Shown here: piece after piece, positions 32,132 to 42,880 of the stretch | Numbering within the stretch: position 1 is the stretch's first letter | How the letters are laid out: every line of letters starts with the position of its first letter | Assembly: GCA_022925895.1 (NCBI GenBank) | Contig: JAKSYS010000131.1 | Span: forward strand, 46,774-110,773 | Length of the DNA stretch: 64,000 nucleotides | Direction of reading: 5' to 3' | Source: Fragilaria crotonensis | Lineage: Eukaryota > Bacillariophyta > Fragilariophyceae > Fragilariales > Fragilariaceae | The notes under the pieces: generated by a model | The model's database searches: none | What the model saw: the letters and a program-made list of their open reading frames with translations, nothing else | Told to the model about the DNA's origin: nothing | Position numbers and translations under genes: made by a program

Positions 32132-35100
32132 ATGTCAAACAACAGTGATGGTGGCGATGAAAGTGACTCTGATCTTGAGGATATGATGTATTTGATGTCT
32201 GGTTCAGCTGGTGATGCTGATTTGGATGATGCAGACGACGATGAGGAACCGATAGGAGAATGGAACTTCATCAGAGAGTTTGAGACAACTATCGAGATCG
32301 ATGTAGTAGACCGACATCTGCTGGAGGTGGCCCGCCAGGAGGTACCAATTGTCCTTAACCGTCTGAAAGCCAAGATGTTTGGCGGAAGAGTCAGGAATCT
32401 GTGGAAGGTTGAACCTGCTCGTTTTTTAGAGGCGTGGATGGATGCTAATTTGCTGGGACATATCAAGCAATTCATCAATAAGAACTTATCTCGGGATTCC
32501 GTCTCGAATTCAGAGATACTTGCCTTCATTCGGATTGAATTGATGCTCTCATTCTACCGAGTCTCCCCTTCGTTGTACTTTGATATGGATGAGCGAGCAA
32601 ATTTTCCATCTGCAGGACAGGGTATGGACCTCATTCGATACCGAGAGATCTTGAAGGCTTTGTCACGGTCTGGCACTTCAAGGCAGGAATCAGCATCAAC
32701 TTGGACACCTCCTATGCAGCATGACAGAGAAATGGCTGCAGCAATGGAAATTGTTCGTTCAACTGGGTCAGAGCTAGCTTTTGTTGCAGGAGTGACCCAA
32801 GTTGGTTTGGACGATGACTTACTTCGGATGCGATCAAAGAGGGTCATCAATCACGGGTTCTCACAGATCAACAACCCCTGCAAAGGGTTAGGAGTCATTC
32901 ATCATGGAGCAGTGTCAGTGGTCACTGGTTTGTATATTGGCGGGCATGTTGCAGCTCGGGGTGAGTCAACTTTGGACTGTGTGAAAATATTGCAGAGGAG
33001 TATGACAGGCGTATCATCCGAATCGCAAATCCGACTCGATGGCAACACTTTCTTCTGGGATCGAGGATATGGTGGAGTGAATGGAGAAGTCAACCAGTGG
33101 AGTGTGTCGGTTGGAGCTATGCTTTTGGGAACAACAAAGAGAATGCGATCGTTCCCTTTACATACGACCAACATCCGGGCCCAGACCGGCGGCTTATTGC
33201 AGAGAAGGTGCATCAGCCCATTATTGGGCTACGAAGGCGATAAGAAATGGTTCAAGAGTTACACATCAATATGCACTGGCCAGTCGAAACGGCTTAGGCC
33301 GGGTGGTTCTCATGCAAACGACTGATGACAGGTACGGACCGGGAAAGTTTACCCTTGTAACCCGACAACGAGGATGCGATGTCGCTCCAGAACCTACAGA
33401 TGATGAAGTAATTAGACTGTTTGAAGCAGACCATGTTGAGCAGCTGACAGATACGCAACGATCTCCAGAATGGTTCAACCAGCGTCAGTTTCAATTACTG
33501 GAACCACTGCTCTTGGACTATGGAAGCGCTACGCGCATCGGGCTCGTTACACCGCCAGTGTCACCAGTGGAGGGGAGCTGTCGCACAATATCCTGTCAAG
33601 CTGTAAAATACTTGGGTTGAAATGCTCAAATGAACTCATTCCAAATGAGGCTGTGGCTGATCGGATTTACAGTAGACATGAGTAAGTGGGGTTGTCGGTT
33701 GCACACCTAAAGATATTTGCTGAGCGAAATCTCTGCTGGTGACAGGGAGCAAAACAACTCTCATTGATAGAGTGCTTTCATGGGGAGGATCTGATCAGTC
33801 AAACGGGGAATGCCCAATACTGGAACTTCTTCTGGAGATGTGGTTTATGTTGCCCTTTGCCTCATCAACCTCAATGCGTGAAGGTACCCTCAATGAGTCA
33901 AATGTATTGTCAAGACTTCCCTGTTTCTTGATCAGGAAGCGATTTCGTTGTGACACATATCAGGGAATATGGCTTGTTATGTGCAAAAGGTATGTTCTAT
34001 GCAGCATTCTCGCCCGATGCGATTGCAGTTGCGGAGAACGAAAACATATTTGGCGAGGACGAAGGTATTCCTTTCATAGTGGAGATCAAGAGCAAATGCA
34101 CCCCGCAACAGTAATGAAAGAGACCGCATTGGCCAGGACCTACGGCACGTGTCCAACGATTTATGTTGTTATGACGGATCCTCCTACGAACGACGACTTT
34201 AAACGAATGATTCCTGAGCCCGAGTACAGGTGTCAATTGTTGCATGGCATTGCATGTGGCAATCTGCGACATGCTTTCTATGTGGTGGCATCATTGCACA
34301 AGATAATTCGTGTTGTTCATGTGAATGTTGATGAGCAGGTGGTTGAGCAATATCGATGTGCATTGCAAGAGGTACATGATCGTGAGCTTTCCTGGGTACT
34401 TCATGGTCGTTTACCGTGTTTGGGAGGAATGAAGCTGAGGCATGCAGTTGACGAGTACACTGTTCAAAATACGTTGGAACTATGGAGAGCAATCTATAAT
34501 CTTGTGAAGACCCGGGCAGACCGTTGCCAGCAGGACGCATGTTGATTCCGACCATTGTAGCAATGTGGAATCGAAGCAAAGGTCCTGTTGATGTGTTCTC
34601 GCGGTACATGAAGAACTGCCATGCTCGGCATGCACAGCTCTCACCATTGGCACACATATGGCTTCGTCTTCTGATGTCTCGAGTTTATAATGCATATCAG
34701 AGCTACATTCTCAGTCGCTCTGTTGCATTCCTGCTAAGTGATGGGTGCAATTCGTATGCTGCATTCCAGGCACACCGAAAGCTGTATGGGTCTTTTTCAA
34801 AGTTCTGCAGTTCTCTTGCTAAAGACCTAACACTCGAGGTTTCAGGTGATGACAGCAGCGACAGTGAAGGAGGAGATGATGGTGGTATCAGCATCCAGCA
34901 GACGGGAGAAGGAAGTGTTCTGAACACAAGCGGAAGGTCTTTTACATACAACAAGCGCGAGCTGTACTTCACAAGTCGCGAGATGATTCAAAGACGATTG
35001 GACCAGTCATTGCCACATGTTCTATGCAAAGTGGAATCGAAACCAACAAGCTGTGTCTGGTGCTGCAGAAAGAGGCATGATCAACCAGATCCGAAGCACT

Positions 35101-35312
35101 GCAGGCATGGTCGTACGACGAAGTTCATGTGTCCTGTGTGCATGGTCAGCCTTTGTCGTGTCAAGCGTTTCAACGGCATGAGCTGCCATGAGTTATTTCA
35201 TACAAGCAGATCATTGGTAGACTATTGCACAGCCGAGATGGATGCTGTGGTTCACGTCATCCGCATCAAACCGACCACCACCTCCGAATCGAGGTTCAGT
35301 GAATCCAGATGA
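32132..35312 (+). pseudogene. piggyBac-like transposase with embedded YqaJ-like exonuclease domain
   Basis: ATG 32132 opens a 397-codon frame with an acidic N-terminus. A first catalytic-Asp region is QVGLDDDLLRMRSK with NPCKGLGV (near 32806-32890), and a second is LDGNTFFWDRGYGG followed by LLGTTKRMRSFP (near 33031-33160). A strand like piggyBac's follows in another frame (GRVVLMQTT near 33300). Next comes a lambda-exonuclease-like segment: SPEWFNQRQF (33464), ITGTTALGLWKRY (33491), AFSPDAIAV (34006), PFIVEIKSK (34070) and YRCQLLHG (34226). Third-Asp text is WNRSKGPVDVFSRYMKN (34566), and a zinc-finger end is CVWCC...CPVCMVSLC...H (35056-35190), as in piggyBac proteins. Frame changes near 33200, 33490, 33930, 34105 and 34515, plus an intron, separate the pieces, so this copy may be dead or poorly assembled. 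Confidence 0.75.
33682..33749 (+). other. probable 68-bp spliceosomal intron
   Basis: Begins GTAAGT and ends AG (gacagggag). Removing it joins frame 2 (ending ADRIYSRH) to frame 1 (KTTLIDRVLSWGG) in phase 2 without another shift. The size suits diatom introns. An alternative acceptor AG at 33744-33745 would not keep the frame. Confidence 0.6.
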
Positions 35313-35744
35313 TTCTTCTCAGGAAAACGAGGAGCCACCTGCTCCTCGCAGAGTTCGATCTCGGATTACTCCTGTGGTAACACGAAGACTTCGGAGATCG
35401 CTGAGACCAAGGAGAGCTCCAATACGGCGGTTTTAAGACTGAACATCATTGTGTCAATGCGAGTCTCCTCGTGTTAATTTTTCAATAGTCGTATTTTTTT
35501 TTGTCGCATGCTAGCTTTTTTCATGCGACAAACTCGTGCGAACTCCGAAAAAAAATTGATGAAGTTTGCAATGTTGTAACTTTGCGAGCATCATGATTAG
35601 GAAGTTATCCTCACAGATGTAGGAAGAAGGTTAAAAGCATTACAGATCGCACTTTTCAGAATCAAATGGTTGTGGGTTGTTCCTCCGTTATTGGGTTTCA
35701 ACATTTTGTCGTCTTTTTTGTCGCACGGAATTTTCGCACTGGGG

Positions 35745-36674
35745 ATAAACTAGATAGTGAGACGACAAAAAATAAACACCACCGAAAAATCGTCCTTTTG
35801 GCTTCAAAATGTACCAAACGATTCAGAATCTTCCCGTCCACTTGCGCAATCAAAAAAAATTGGAAAAGGAGTGTTATTGATGAAGTTATGTTTAATCGAC
35901 TTTTTCGGAACCCGGAGGAACTAAACTAAATAACGAGACACTCGTATAATTTACAGTACATTCTACACGACTTGAAAGTGGAGAAACTTGACAACAATGC
36001 AAGCTATCGTACTTTGTTGCAAATTGATACAGCAAGGTGGTATTTTTGAGTCCAAACACTTGAAACATGATAAGAACTATAATTTTAATAGGCCTGAACA
36101 TTCAAATGGGTGTGGGAGATGGAGTTCATCATCGTTTGAGCTCATTCATTGGTGAGAGCCATCACGATGGAGTTTGTCGTCTGACCCGCGAAAAATTTAG
36201 CAGAACAAAATGTTTGGGGAGAAAAATTTAGCAGCACAAACGTTCGTAGAAGAAAAATATTTTCGTCGCCATCACAGCATCAACCTCAAACCATCATCAC
36301 AACAAAAATGGTAGGCTTTGAGCACCCTTTTTGCAATGAATGACATACCATTATCACTGCATCTTTATTGATGCACCTCTTTGAAGCCCTTCATGTTTTT
36401 CAGTGATGCATTGCAAATTGGTTGCAAGCATTGCTTCCTTTGCATTGACATGTGAGTATGAAAGAGCAATTGATGTCAGGAAACTTTATGAGTCGCGAAA
36501 AAAATTACCGCGAACTTCGGTCGGAGATAACTCCTGAGCCAAGGTAACTATGCCAAAAGTAGCTACAGAACCTAACCACCAAATAACGTTAAGAACAACT
36601 ATTAAACGCACGAAAATCGAAGTCAAAATGCGTCAATACGGTGTTTGAGACGTGTAAAGAAAGTGTCTCACTAA
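35745..36674. other. spacer between transposon and MITE
   Basis: AT-rich. A direct repeat of gaaaaatttagcag occurs at about 36189 and 36220. No gene with support was found; short frames have no domain. Confidence 0.5.
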
Positions 36675-37250
36675 CACATAAAAAGTGCCTGGAGCCGTTT
36701 CGACCGCTGGAGCCGTTAGACGGGGTTTTTTCGCCTCCTCCGACAAAGAAGTCACTCAATTTCAAAGTGATAGCACTTGCTATGGAAGAGTTGATCTCTG
36801 ATATACAATATAACAATGTTGTCTGGAGCAGTGAAGAAACCAATTTGTAGACTGGGTTGTAAAGCTCACTGGAAGGAGGTGGTAATTTTCTCCTCGGATT
36901 TCACCCCATTGATCGCGTACCACCAATAGGAAAAACCCTGTAGCAGTAAACACGTACAAAATCATAGTCAAATGGGGTGAAAAATCTCAACCGATGCCCA
37001 AAAATGTCTTCAGGTATGAATACATTTAAATGAAGTGCCTGGAGCTGTTAAATTCTAAAATGAGCGTCACAAGTTCAGCAACAACTTCATCAATTCTTGC
37101 TCTGGTAAACATATATGATTAATGTTCTGGATAGCCAAGAACATTACACAGCATTTGTAAGCAAACAGAATTGAAATCAAAGCAATTTTGAGCAAGATAT
37201 CTTGAGTCCACAACGGGGTGAAAGTAACGGCTCCAGGCACTTTTTATGTG
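36675..37250. mobile_element. MITE-like element with perfect 25-bp terminal inverted repeats
   Basis: 36675-36699 and 37226-37250 are perfect inverted repeats (inner part aaaagtgcctggagccgtt). A further partial copy of the terminal motif (agtgcctggagctgtta) lies at about 37034. Length 576 bp and no coding capacity. A target-site duplication is not evident (left flank ..ctaa, right flank gtac..), so the superfamily is open. Confidence 0.8.
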
Positions 37251-37865
37251 GTACTGCCTGACAACAAACCGTCTCCCTATCTAGTTTATGCTTGTACGAG
37301 TACTCCAGGGTACTACTCTAGTAGAGTACAGTGTGTGTATCATAGTAAGATAGCACAACGTACATGTACATCCGTGCTTGAATAGCTGGAACTACCGGTA
37401 GTACCCGTACGATTGAATTATTATATATTTGCGGATTCCGGATCATCACCTGCCCTTGCCTTCATTTCTGCTCACTCTCACTCACAGCTCTCTGTCTCCT
37501 TTCTCGTTGTTATACACTGGGGTACTATACTAGAGTGTATTCATTATGTGCATGGTACATGAAGTTCTTTAGAAGGACGACGTTGTAAATGCATCAGCAC
37601 ACTTGTGAGGACTGAAAAAGTCAATTTCCTTTACTTCATGTTGTTGTATTTTCGTATCGGCTACTTGCAGTGGTAAATTGTTTGAATACCCTCATTTATG
37701 TGTGCTCTGAGTACTACCGGTAGTCTGTCAGAGTTAATCGGATTAGAAAGCTTGGAGATCAATCGGTTCATCGCTGCGACGCTCCAACGTTTCAACTCAC
37801 GTGCACACTGATCTATTACAGCACTCCAATAACCCCAGCACCAGTATACGAATCTTGTTTCCCTG
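37251..37865 (+). promoter_or_regulatory. upstream region and leader of LRR gene 5
   Basis: GTAC-rich palindromes at 37290-37335 and 37360-37415, a ttccggatcatc motif near 37436, and the conserved leader from 37620 (accggtagtctgtcagagtt near 37713, cttggaga near 37751, cacgtgcacac near 37799). Closest relative is 48400-48880. Confidence 0.45.
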
Positions 37866-38990
37866 ATGGAGAATCGCAACAGTGCCGACGACGCTGATAA
37901 TGCTGTCAAGGTTTCATCAGGTGCTGGAATCCAGGAGCACGGACTTGCTGAAGAATTTCCGTCCGAGTTGCCAAGCATGGCCATGTCGTCGTCGGCTCCG
38001 TCTGGTTCCTCGTCTACGGCGAAGGACCATGACGATCGTGACGATGCTCATGGTGCTGGTCGTGTCGGTGATACAAAGAAATTGGAACACGCACTACCGA
38101 CTGAACTAATGCAATTTCCCGCCGGGTTAGGAATGGCAGACTCGATGGGAAAGCCTCCAGTTGTTTATGCAAGCAATTCCGACATTGCTCCTGGAGCATT
38201 TCCCGTGGTACCATCATTTCACAACATGGCCACAAGTGAGACATTAAAGTCTCGTCCAAGAAGTTCCTGTGCTTCCCCAAAAGAGGTTACGAATGACGAT
38301 TCCAAACAGGTAGATGGAGTGCCCAACTCCGCAGTTGCTGGAAGTGCTTTGTATACTGTGAAAGCCCAACGGGTACCAGATGGCAAGGAGGATGGAATGG
38401 TAATAGTTGCCGAGGCCGAACACCTTGGAACGAAATGGTACCAACGTCGCTGGATTGTTGTGGGTCTTGCCTTGCTTGCGTGCTGCTTTGTCGCTGCGGT
38501 GGTAGTGACGGTTGTACTTTTCCTTCGACAACCATCTGCATCTAGCAGTTCGTCGCCGGAGCAAATTGCCTGCAACTTTCTGTCCATTCCAGACGTGACA
38601 AAGTGTCGATCCAGTCGTATTTGGCCCTTTCAATAATGCGAGGGACAAAACAACTGGTTCCACAATTCCAAGTGAGATCGGACTCTCGACACAGTTGGAG
38701 GCCTTGCATTTGACATTCTTGGATTTATCCAGCAATGAGTTGACTTCCACAATTCCAAGTGAGATTGGACTGTTGACACGGTTGACGTTTTTGAACTTCG
38801 GGGACAATTCATTGACATCCACAATTCCGAGTGAGATCGGACTCTTGACACAGTTGACGGAGTTGTCTTTCGAAAGCAATGCTTTGACTTCCACAATTCC
38901 CAGTGAGATTGGACTCTTGACGCAGTTGATTAGTTTGGGTTTCGGCAGGAATTCGTTGACTTCCACAATTCCCAGTGAAATCGGACACCC
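37866..38990 (+). pseudogene. LRR membrane protein 5, frameshifted and 3'-truncated
   Basis: ATG 37866 (MENRNSADDADN). The long cytoplasmic region (about 190 residues) shares EFPSELPSMAMSS and DIAPGAF motifs with the others. KWYQRRW and the helix lie at about residues 190-220. The Pro/Thr stalk is entirely missing: the helix is followed at once by SSSSPEQIACNFLSIPDVTKC. The frame breaks near 38600. Four to five LRRs then read in 38695-38990, the first one distorted by additional bases. At about 38987 the LRR text ends mid-repeat (PSEIGH) and unrelated DNA begins, so the Cys-rich end is lost. Confidence 0.85.
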
Positions 38991-39617
38991 AATTGACACC
39001 AGAGAACCTCCCCACATGTCGAATTGCCGCCCTTACAAACTCACCCTAGCATCAACATTCTCGCTTGAAAAAAACTCTGTCTGCGCGACAACGTCACCCA
39101 AGCAAGCGATGAGGCATGATAGACTGGATTTGCAAGCACAACAACCGAAGCAAGGGATGCATTCCCATGATGCAAACAACAAGTCAAAAATAAAATAGAA
39201 CACATATTTTTCATGCGTAGTAGTAGGCAGTAAAACGTCCAGTGGCAAATGAATAAAACACATACACTATTGTTTCTACGAGCATTCAACGCTGAGTATG
39301 TATCAAATTGTTTTGAGCTTGAGAGAAGTGGTGGCCTGCGCTTATAAAAACTCGTCATTTGTAGTCCCGGCTGAAATCTTCTTAAATCTTCTTATATTTC
39401 CTTAAATAAACTTTCTTAATAAAAAGTAGTTCGAAGTCCATTGTTGTAACAATAAGGAGGTACGTGTAATCTTCTCAACTCAATTCTTTCTCAAGGGGCA
39501 GGCGGGCTCGCACGTTCTTGGCTCTGTACACGACTTAAAAGACGTTACCGTTCAACGTCGAACTACCTGCAAGGACTCAACTCCATAACCCGGAAAATTA
39601 TAAAATGTTAGGGTTAA
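38991..39617. other. unidentified 0.63-kb insertion or junction DNA
   Basis: Not LRR-like and not seen elsewhere in the window. It has a TATA-like cttataaaaactcg at 39342-39355 followed by several aataaa-type signals (39405, 39417), which is an LTR-like order, but no paired TG..CA ends or target duplication could be established. It joins the cut end of LRR5 to an LRR 5' fragment. Confidence 0.4.
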
Positions 39618-39866
39618 TTGGAACTTGCACCACCGGGTGAGCCAATGCAATTAACCCCCGGGTTTGGATCAGAGATCAGACGTGGGACATTGGACACAAA
39701 TACTTGTCACATACTGTGCTACCATGCAAGCCATTCTACACAGTACAATGTACGTAGACTTGAAGGGTACGGAGCGGTCCACTACTCTCATGTACCAGTA
39801 CGATTCAATCATATTCCGGATCATTTTTGTGAAAGAATCTCTTCCTTTGACTCGCACACACAACTA
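39618..39866 (+). pseudogene. LRR-gene 5' fragment plus upstream DNA
   Basis: ttggaacttgcaccac through agtacgattcaat is near-identical to 55062-55260. The first 65 bases correspond to the middle of the cytoplasmic coding region (LEHAPLGYPMQLTPGFGSE in the copy at 55 kb), and the rest is upstream-type DNA with the ttccggatcatttttgtga motif at 39813. It shows that a truncated N-terminal piece became joined to a second promoter before the 39.6/55.0-kb duplication. Confidence 0.7.
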
Positions 39867-40470
39867 TCGTTGTGTTTAAAACAAATTCAGATTTTGAATT
39901 TGTTTTAAACAGTTTAAAACTGCTCAAAACAACTTTGTTTAAAACAGCAACAGTTCACAGTAGGAAGTACTACAGTACTCCAAGTAGTCAAGTACTCGGA
40001 GTAGACCACCGCAAAAACTACGGTTCAATGCCTTGAGAACAAGACAACAAGGATAACCAAGATAGAAAGGAAGTCCTAAGGACTAATCAGCATGAACTTA
40101 TAATTGCACTTATGCCTGACAATACTCTGCCTTGTTGCATGCAGGTTTCCCACCAACTGAATGGTATGGATCCCCTATCTGTCCACTGATAACATCCTTT
40201 AGTCTCACCATTCTTGAATCAATATGAAGTAAATTGTCTCACATGCATCACTTAACTGATGTTATGCCTTTGGATGCTGTTTCAACATATAAACAGTATA
40301 GTTATGTGATGAGCAATGAGACTTGTCGATAAAAAACCGCATCATAACCGTAAAACCTTAACCCTAACCTCGATTTCAATTAAACAAATTGTTTTTTTGA
40401 AGAAAAAAAGTTGTTTTAAACAGCTGTTTAAAACAGGGTGTTTTAAACAGCAATTAAACAAACACAACGA
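39867..40470. mobile_element. MITE-like element with TA duplication and GTTTAAAAC palindromes
   Basis: Terminal inverted repeats tcgttgtgttt (39867-39877 and complement of 40460-40470) lie between TA dinucleotides at 39865-39866 and 40471-40472. The related locus at 55290-55320 lacks the element, so it behaves as an insertion. Both ends carry many copies of gtttaaaac/gttttaaac. TA target and length (604 bp) suit a Tc1/mariner-type MITE. No coding capacity. Confidence 0.75.
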
Positions 40471-40788
40471 TACAGACAACTCTCTCTGTTACCTTTTAGT
40501 AATGTATTCTTATTCATTGTACAAGGTTGTGAGTATACTACAGCAAACGTTTGAGATCGCAAACAGTGGCGATTCTTGACCTCCTCATTGCCGTATTAAC
40601 GTTTCGTCTCGCGTGCACGGACGACTCGAGAATAAGAGTGGTTCATTGTGTTGCATACCATCCTGTAGTAGTGCTACCGGTCGTCTGACGGAGTTGATCT
40701 GATTCGTCGGTCTTGGAGACCAATCGCATCAACGCTTCAACTCACGTGCACTCTCTTTCATTCCAGCAATATATAACACTTGTTTCGG
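40471..40788 (+). promoter_or_regulatory. leader of LRR gene 6
   Basis: Near-identical to 55300-55652, including ttgtgagtatactacagcaa, the block cgtctgacggagttgatctg (40682) and cttggagacc (40711). A tatataa sequence at 40770 lies 19 bases before the ATG, so it may be in the transcript and not the TATA box. Confidence 0.5.
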
Positions 40789-42378
40789 ATGGAGAATCGT
40801 GGCAGTGCCGACGACGTTGATGACGTTGCGAAGGATTCTTCACGTGCTGGAGGAATCCAGGAGCATGACTTTGCTGAAGAATTGTCATCTGATTTTCCAA
40901 GCACGGCCATGCCGTCGTGGGCACCTTCTGGTACCTCTCTCTACGCTTCGTTATCGTCGCCATCCGCAGCAAAGGTTGATGATCGTGACGTTGCTCATGG
41001 TGCTGGTCGTGTCGGTGATACCAAGAAATTGCAACATGCACTACTGATTGGTTCGTATGATTCCCCGAGAGAGTTTGCGACTGAAGAATCCAAACAGGAA
41101 GATGGAGTGCCAAACTCCGCAGCTGCTGGAATTGGTGTGTATGCAGTGGAAGCCCAACGTGTACCAGATGGAAATGAGGATGGAACGGTGTCGGTTGCCG
41201 AGGCCCAATACGTCAGCAGAATGAAATGGTACCAACGTCGTTGGATTGTTGCAGGTCTTGCCTTGTGTGCGTGCGGTGTTGCTGCTGCGGTGGCAGTGAT
41301 GGTGGTACTTTTAGTTCGACAACCATCTGCTTCCAACAATTCTTCATTGACGTCCCCTCCCACGGTCCAAATTACAGGCGCTCCCACAACTCCGATTCCA
41401 TCTGAAGACGCGCCTTCCACTCCCGATCCAACACCTCCGCCCCCCACGTTCGCTCCAATTGCGCCCATATCACCTACCCCGAAACCAATCAGCACGGCGT
41501 TTCCCACACAGGCACCAACTTCGAGAAGGCCCACCACCACCTCGAAACCGACCCCCTTCTTGACGCCGTTTGGAATTGCCTGCAACTTTCTTTCCATTCG
41601 AAATGTGACCAAGTGTCGATCGACATTTGTGTTTGACTCTGATAATGGCGTCACAACGACTGGTTCCACCATTCCAAGTGAGATTGGACTACTGACGCAG
41701 TTGACGTATTTGGATGTTGAGGGCAATTCGTTGAGTTCGACGATTCCCAGTGAGATTGGACTCTTGACACAATTGAGGAAATTGGATATCTCAAGGAATG
41801 CATTAACTTCAACAATTCCCAGTGAGATCGGACTCTTGACACTGTTGACGGAGTTGGATTTCAAGAACAATGAGTTGACTGGAACAATTCCGTCATCCCT
41901 CTGCTCACGCACATCTCTCTACGGGAATATCGGTTTCGACGATGGAGAAATCGCGTGTCCGACGCCGTTTGGGATTGCCTGCAACTTTCTTTCCATTCGA
42001 AATGTGACCAAGTGTCGATCGACATTTGTGTTTGACTCTGATAATGGCGTCAACACGACTGGTTCCACCATTCCAAGTGAGATTGGACTACTGACGCAGT
42101 TGACGTACTTGGATGTTGAGGGCAATTCGTTGAGTTCGACGATTCCCAGTGAGATTGGACTCTTGACACAATTGAGGAAATTGGATATCTCAAGGAATGC
42201 ATTATCTTCAACAATTCCCAGTGAGATCGGACTCTTGACACTGTTGACGGAGTTGGATTTCACGAACAATGAGTTGACTGGGGCAATTCCGTCATCCCTC
42301 TGCTCTCTCACTTCTCTCTACGGGAATATCGGTATCGACGATGGAGAAATCACGTGTGCGTCAGGTTGTTGTTTCTGA
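40789..42378 (+). CDS. intact LRR membrane protein with duplicated LRR module
   Basis: 529 codons from ATG 40789 (MENRGSADDVDDVAKD), uninterrupted. Upstream TTG at 40780 is ignored because all paralogues start at this ATG. The order is: cytoplasmic region (about 1-150), MKWYQRRW, a single helix (about 152-174), Pro/Thr stalk (about 187-257), then two tandem 133-residue modules, each with FGIACNFLSIRNVTKCRS, about three to four LRRs and a SSLCS..SLYGNI end; the second ends in CASGCC. No signal peptide. Basic residues before the helix suggest LRRs outside. No kinase or TIR domain, so it is an adhesin-like or co-receptor-like candidate by architecture only. Its nearest paralogue is at 55.65 kb, which has a longer N-terminus and stalk. 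Confidence 0.92.
   Translation: MENRGSADDVDDVAKDSSRAGGIQEHDFAEELSSDFPSTAMPSWAPSGTSLYASLSSPSAAKVDDRDVAHGAGRVGDTKKLQHALLIGSYDSPREFATEESKQEDGVPNSAAAGIGVYAVEAQRVPDGNEDGTVSVAEAQYVSRMKWYQRRWIVAGLALCACGVAAAVAVMVVLLVRQPSASNNSSLTSPPTVQITGAPTTPIPSEDAPSTPDPTPPPPTFAPIAPISPTPKPISTAFPTQAPTSRRPTTTSKPTPFLTPFGIACNFLSIRNVTKCRSTFVFDSDNGVTTTGSTIPSEIGLLTQLTYLDVEGNSLSSTIPSEIGLLTQLRKLDISRNALTSTIPSEIGLLTLLTELDFKNNELTGTIPSSLCSRTSLYGNIGFDDGEIACPTPFGIACNFLSIRNVTKCRSTFVFDSDNGVNTTGSTIPSEIGLLTQLTYLDVEGNSLSSTIPSEIGLLTQLRKLDISRNALSSTIPSEIGLLTLLTELDFTNNELTGAIPSSLCSLTSLYGNIGIDDGEITCASGCCF
41563..42360 (+). repeat. 399-bp tandem duplication inside LRR gene 6
   Basis: Copies start at acgccgtttgg 41563 and 41962. They differ at only a few positions. 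The same 399-bp period occurs in the gene at 55.65 kb (56661 and 57060), so the duplication predates or has been homogenised with that copy. Confidence 0.9.
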
Positions 42379-42880
42379 ATCTACAGCGGCTAAAGTGAAA
42401 GAATGAATGGATGAAGGCAGCAATGAAAAAGGCACAGGAGACGGGTCGTGTTTGCGGATGTTCGAGTTTGACTTTTGAGGGATCGGTGGAAGCATGGAAT
42501 TGTGGGATCAGTCGGATGGATTTTTGCCGCGGATGGTGGTGTGATGTGTGATGGGATTCGTATTTGCATGGAGACGAGTTGAGATAGAGAGAAAAGAATG
42601 AAGGATGCTTATACTGGGTACTGAATATTATGTACAGTACTCCCAGCACAAGTCTTCGTGTTGCGTAGGACGATGAGGTTACATGAGTGCCGTAAAGAGG
42701 ATGCATGGATTACATTTAAATGCTTGAGATTTAAAATTAAGATGGTGTGACGTAATCTGTTTTTCATGTGTGACATGCGATTGAATTTATCTACGGTATG
42801 CATGATACCTTAGAATGGGAGAAGCACCTATGTACGCAAATCTTGGAATATTTGTTGATGAGTCAGTCTCGGACGTCTCG
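42379..42880 (+). repeat. LRR 3' flank of gene 6
   Basis: Conserved 3' flank, followed by downstream DNA shared with 26752-27200 and 57477-57973. The stretch to about 42800 is closest to the copy after 57476, including cagcggctaaagtgaaagaa. Confidence 0.85.

Larger units (their letters stand above)
31764..35744 (+). mobile_element. piggyBac-like DNA transposon with YqaJ-type nuclease domain
   Basis: About 4 kb. Both putative termini start CCCCAGT when read inward (31764-31770, and the complement of 35738-35744). Flanking tetranucleotides are CTAA and ATAA, each one change from the TTAA used by piggyBac. Subterminal DNA at both ends is rich in TTTTTTGTCGCATG-type palindromes. The internal gene resembles piggyBac transposases. 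Comparison with the related spacer after 48.1 kb, which lacks this block, supports an insertion somewhere between about 31.7 and 37.3 kb. The exact ends are tentative. Confidence 0.6.

Noticed and set aside
35666-35929. Plus-strand 87-codon frame after the transposon
   Set aside because: Spans the putative transposon end and has no recognisable motif.
39606-40376. Telomere-like gttagggtta (39606) and cttaaccctaacc (40363)
   Set aside because: Fewer than two repeat units each, so chance or element-internal sequence is enough.
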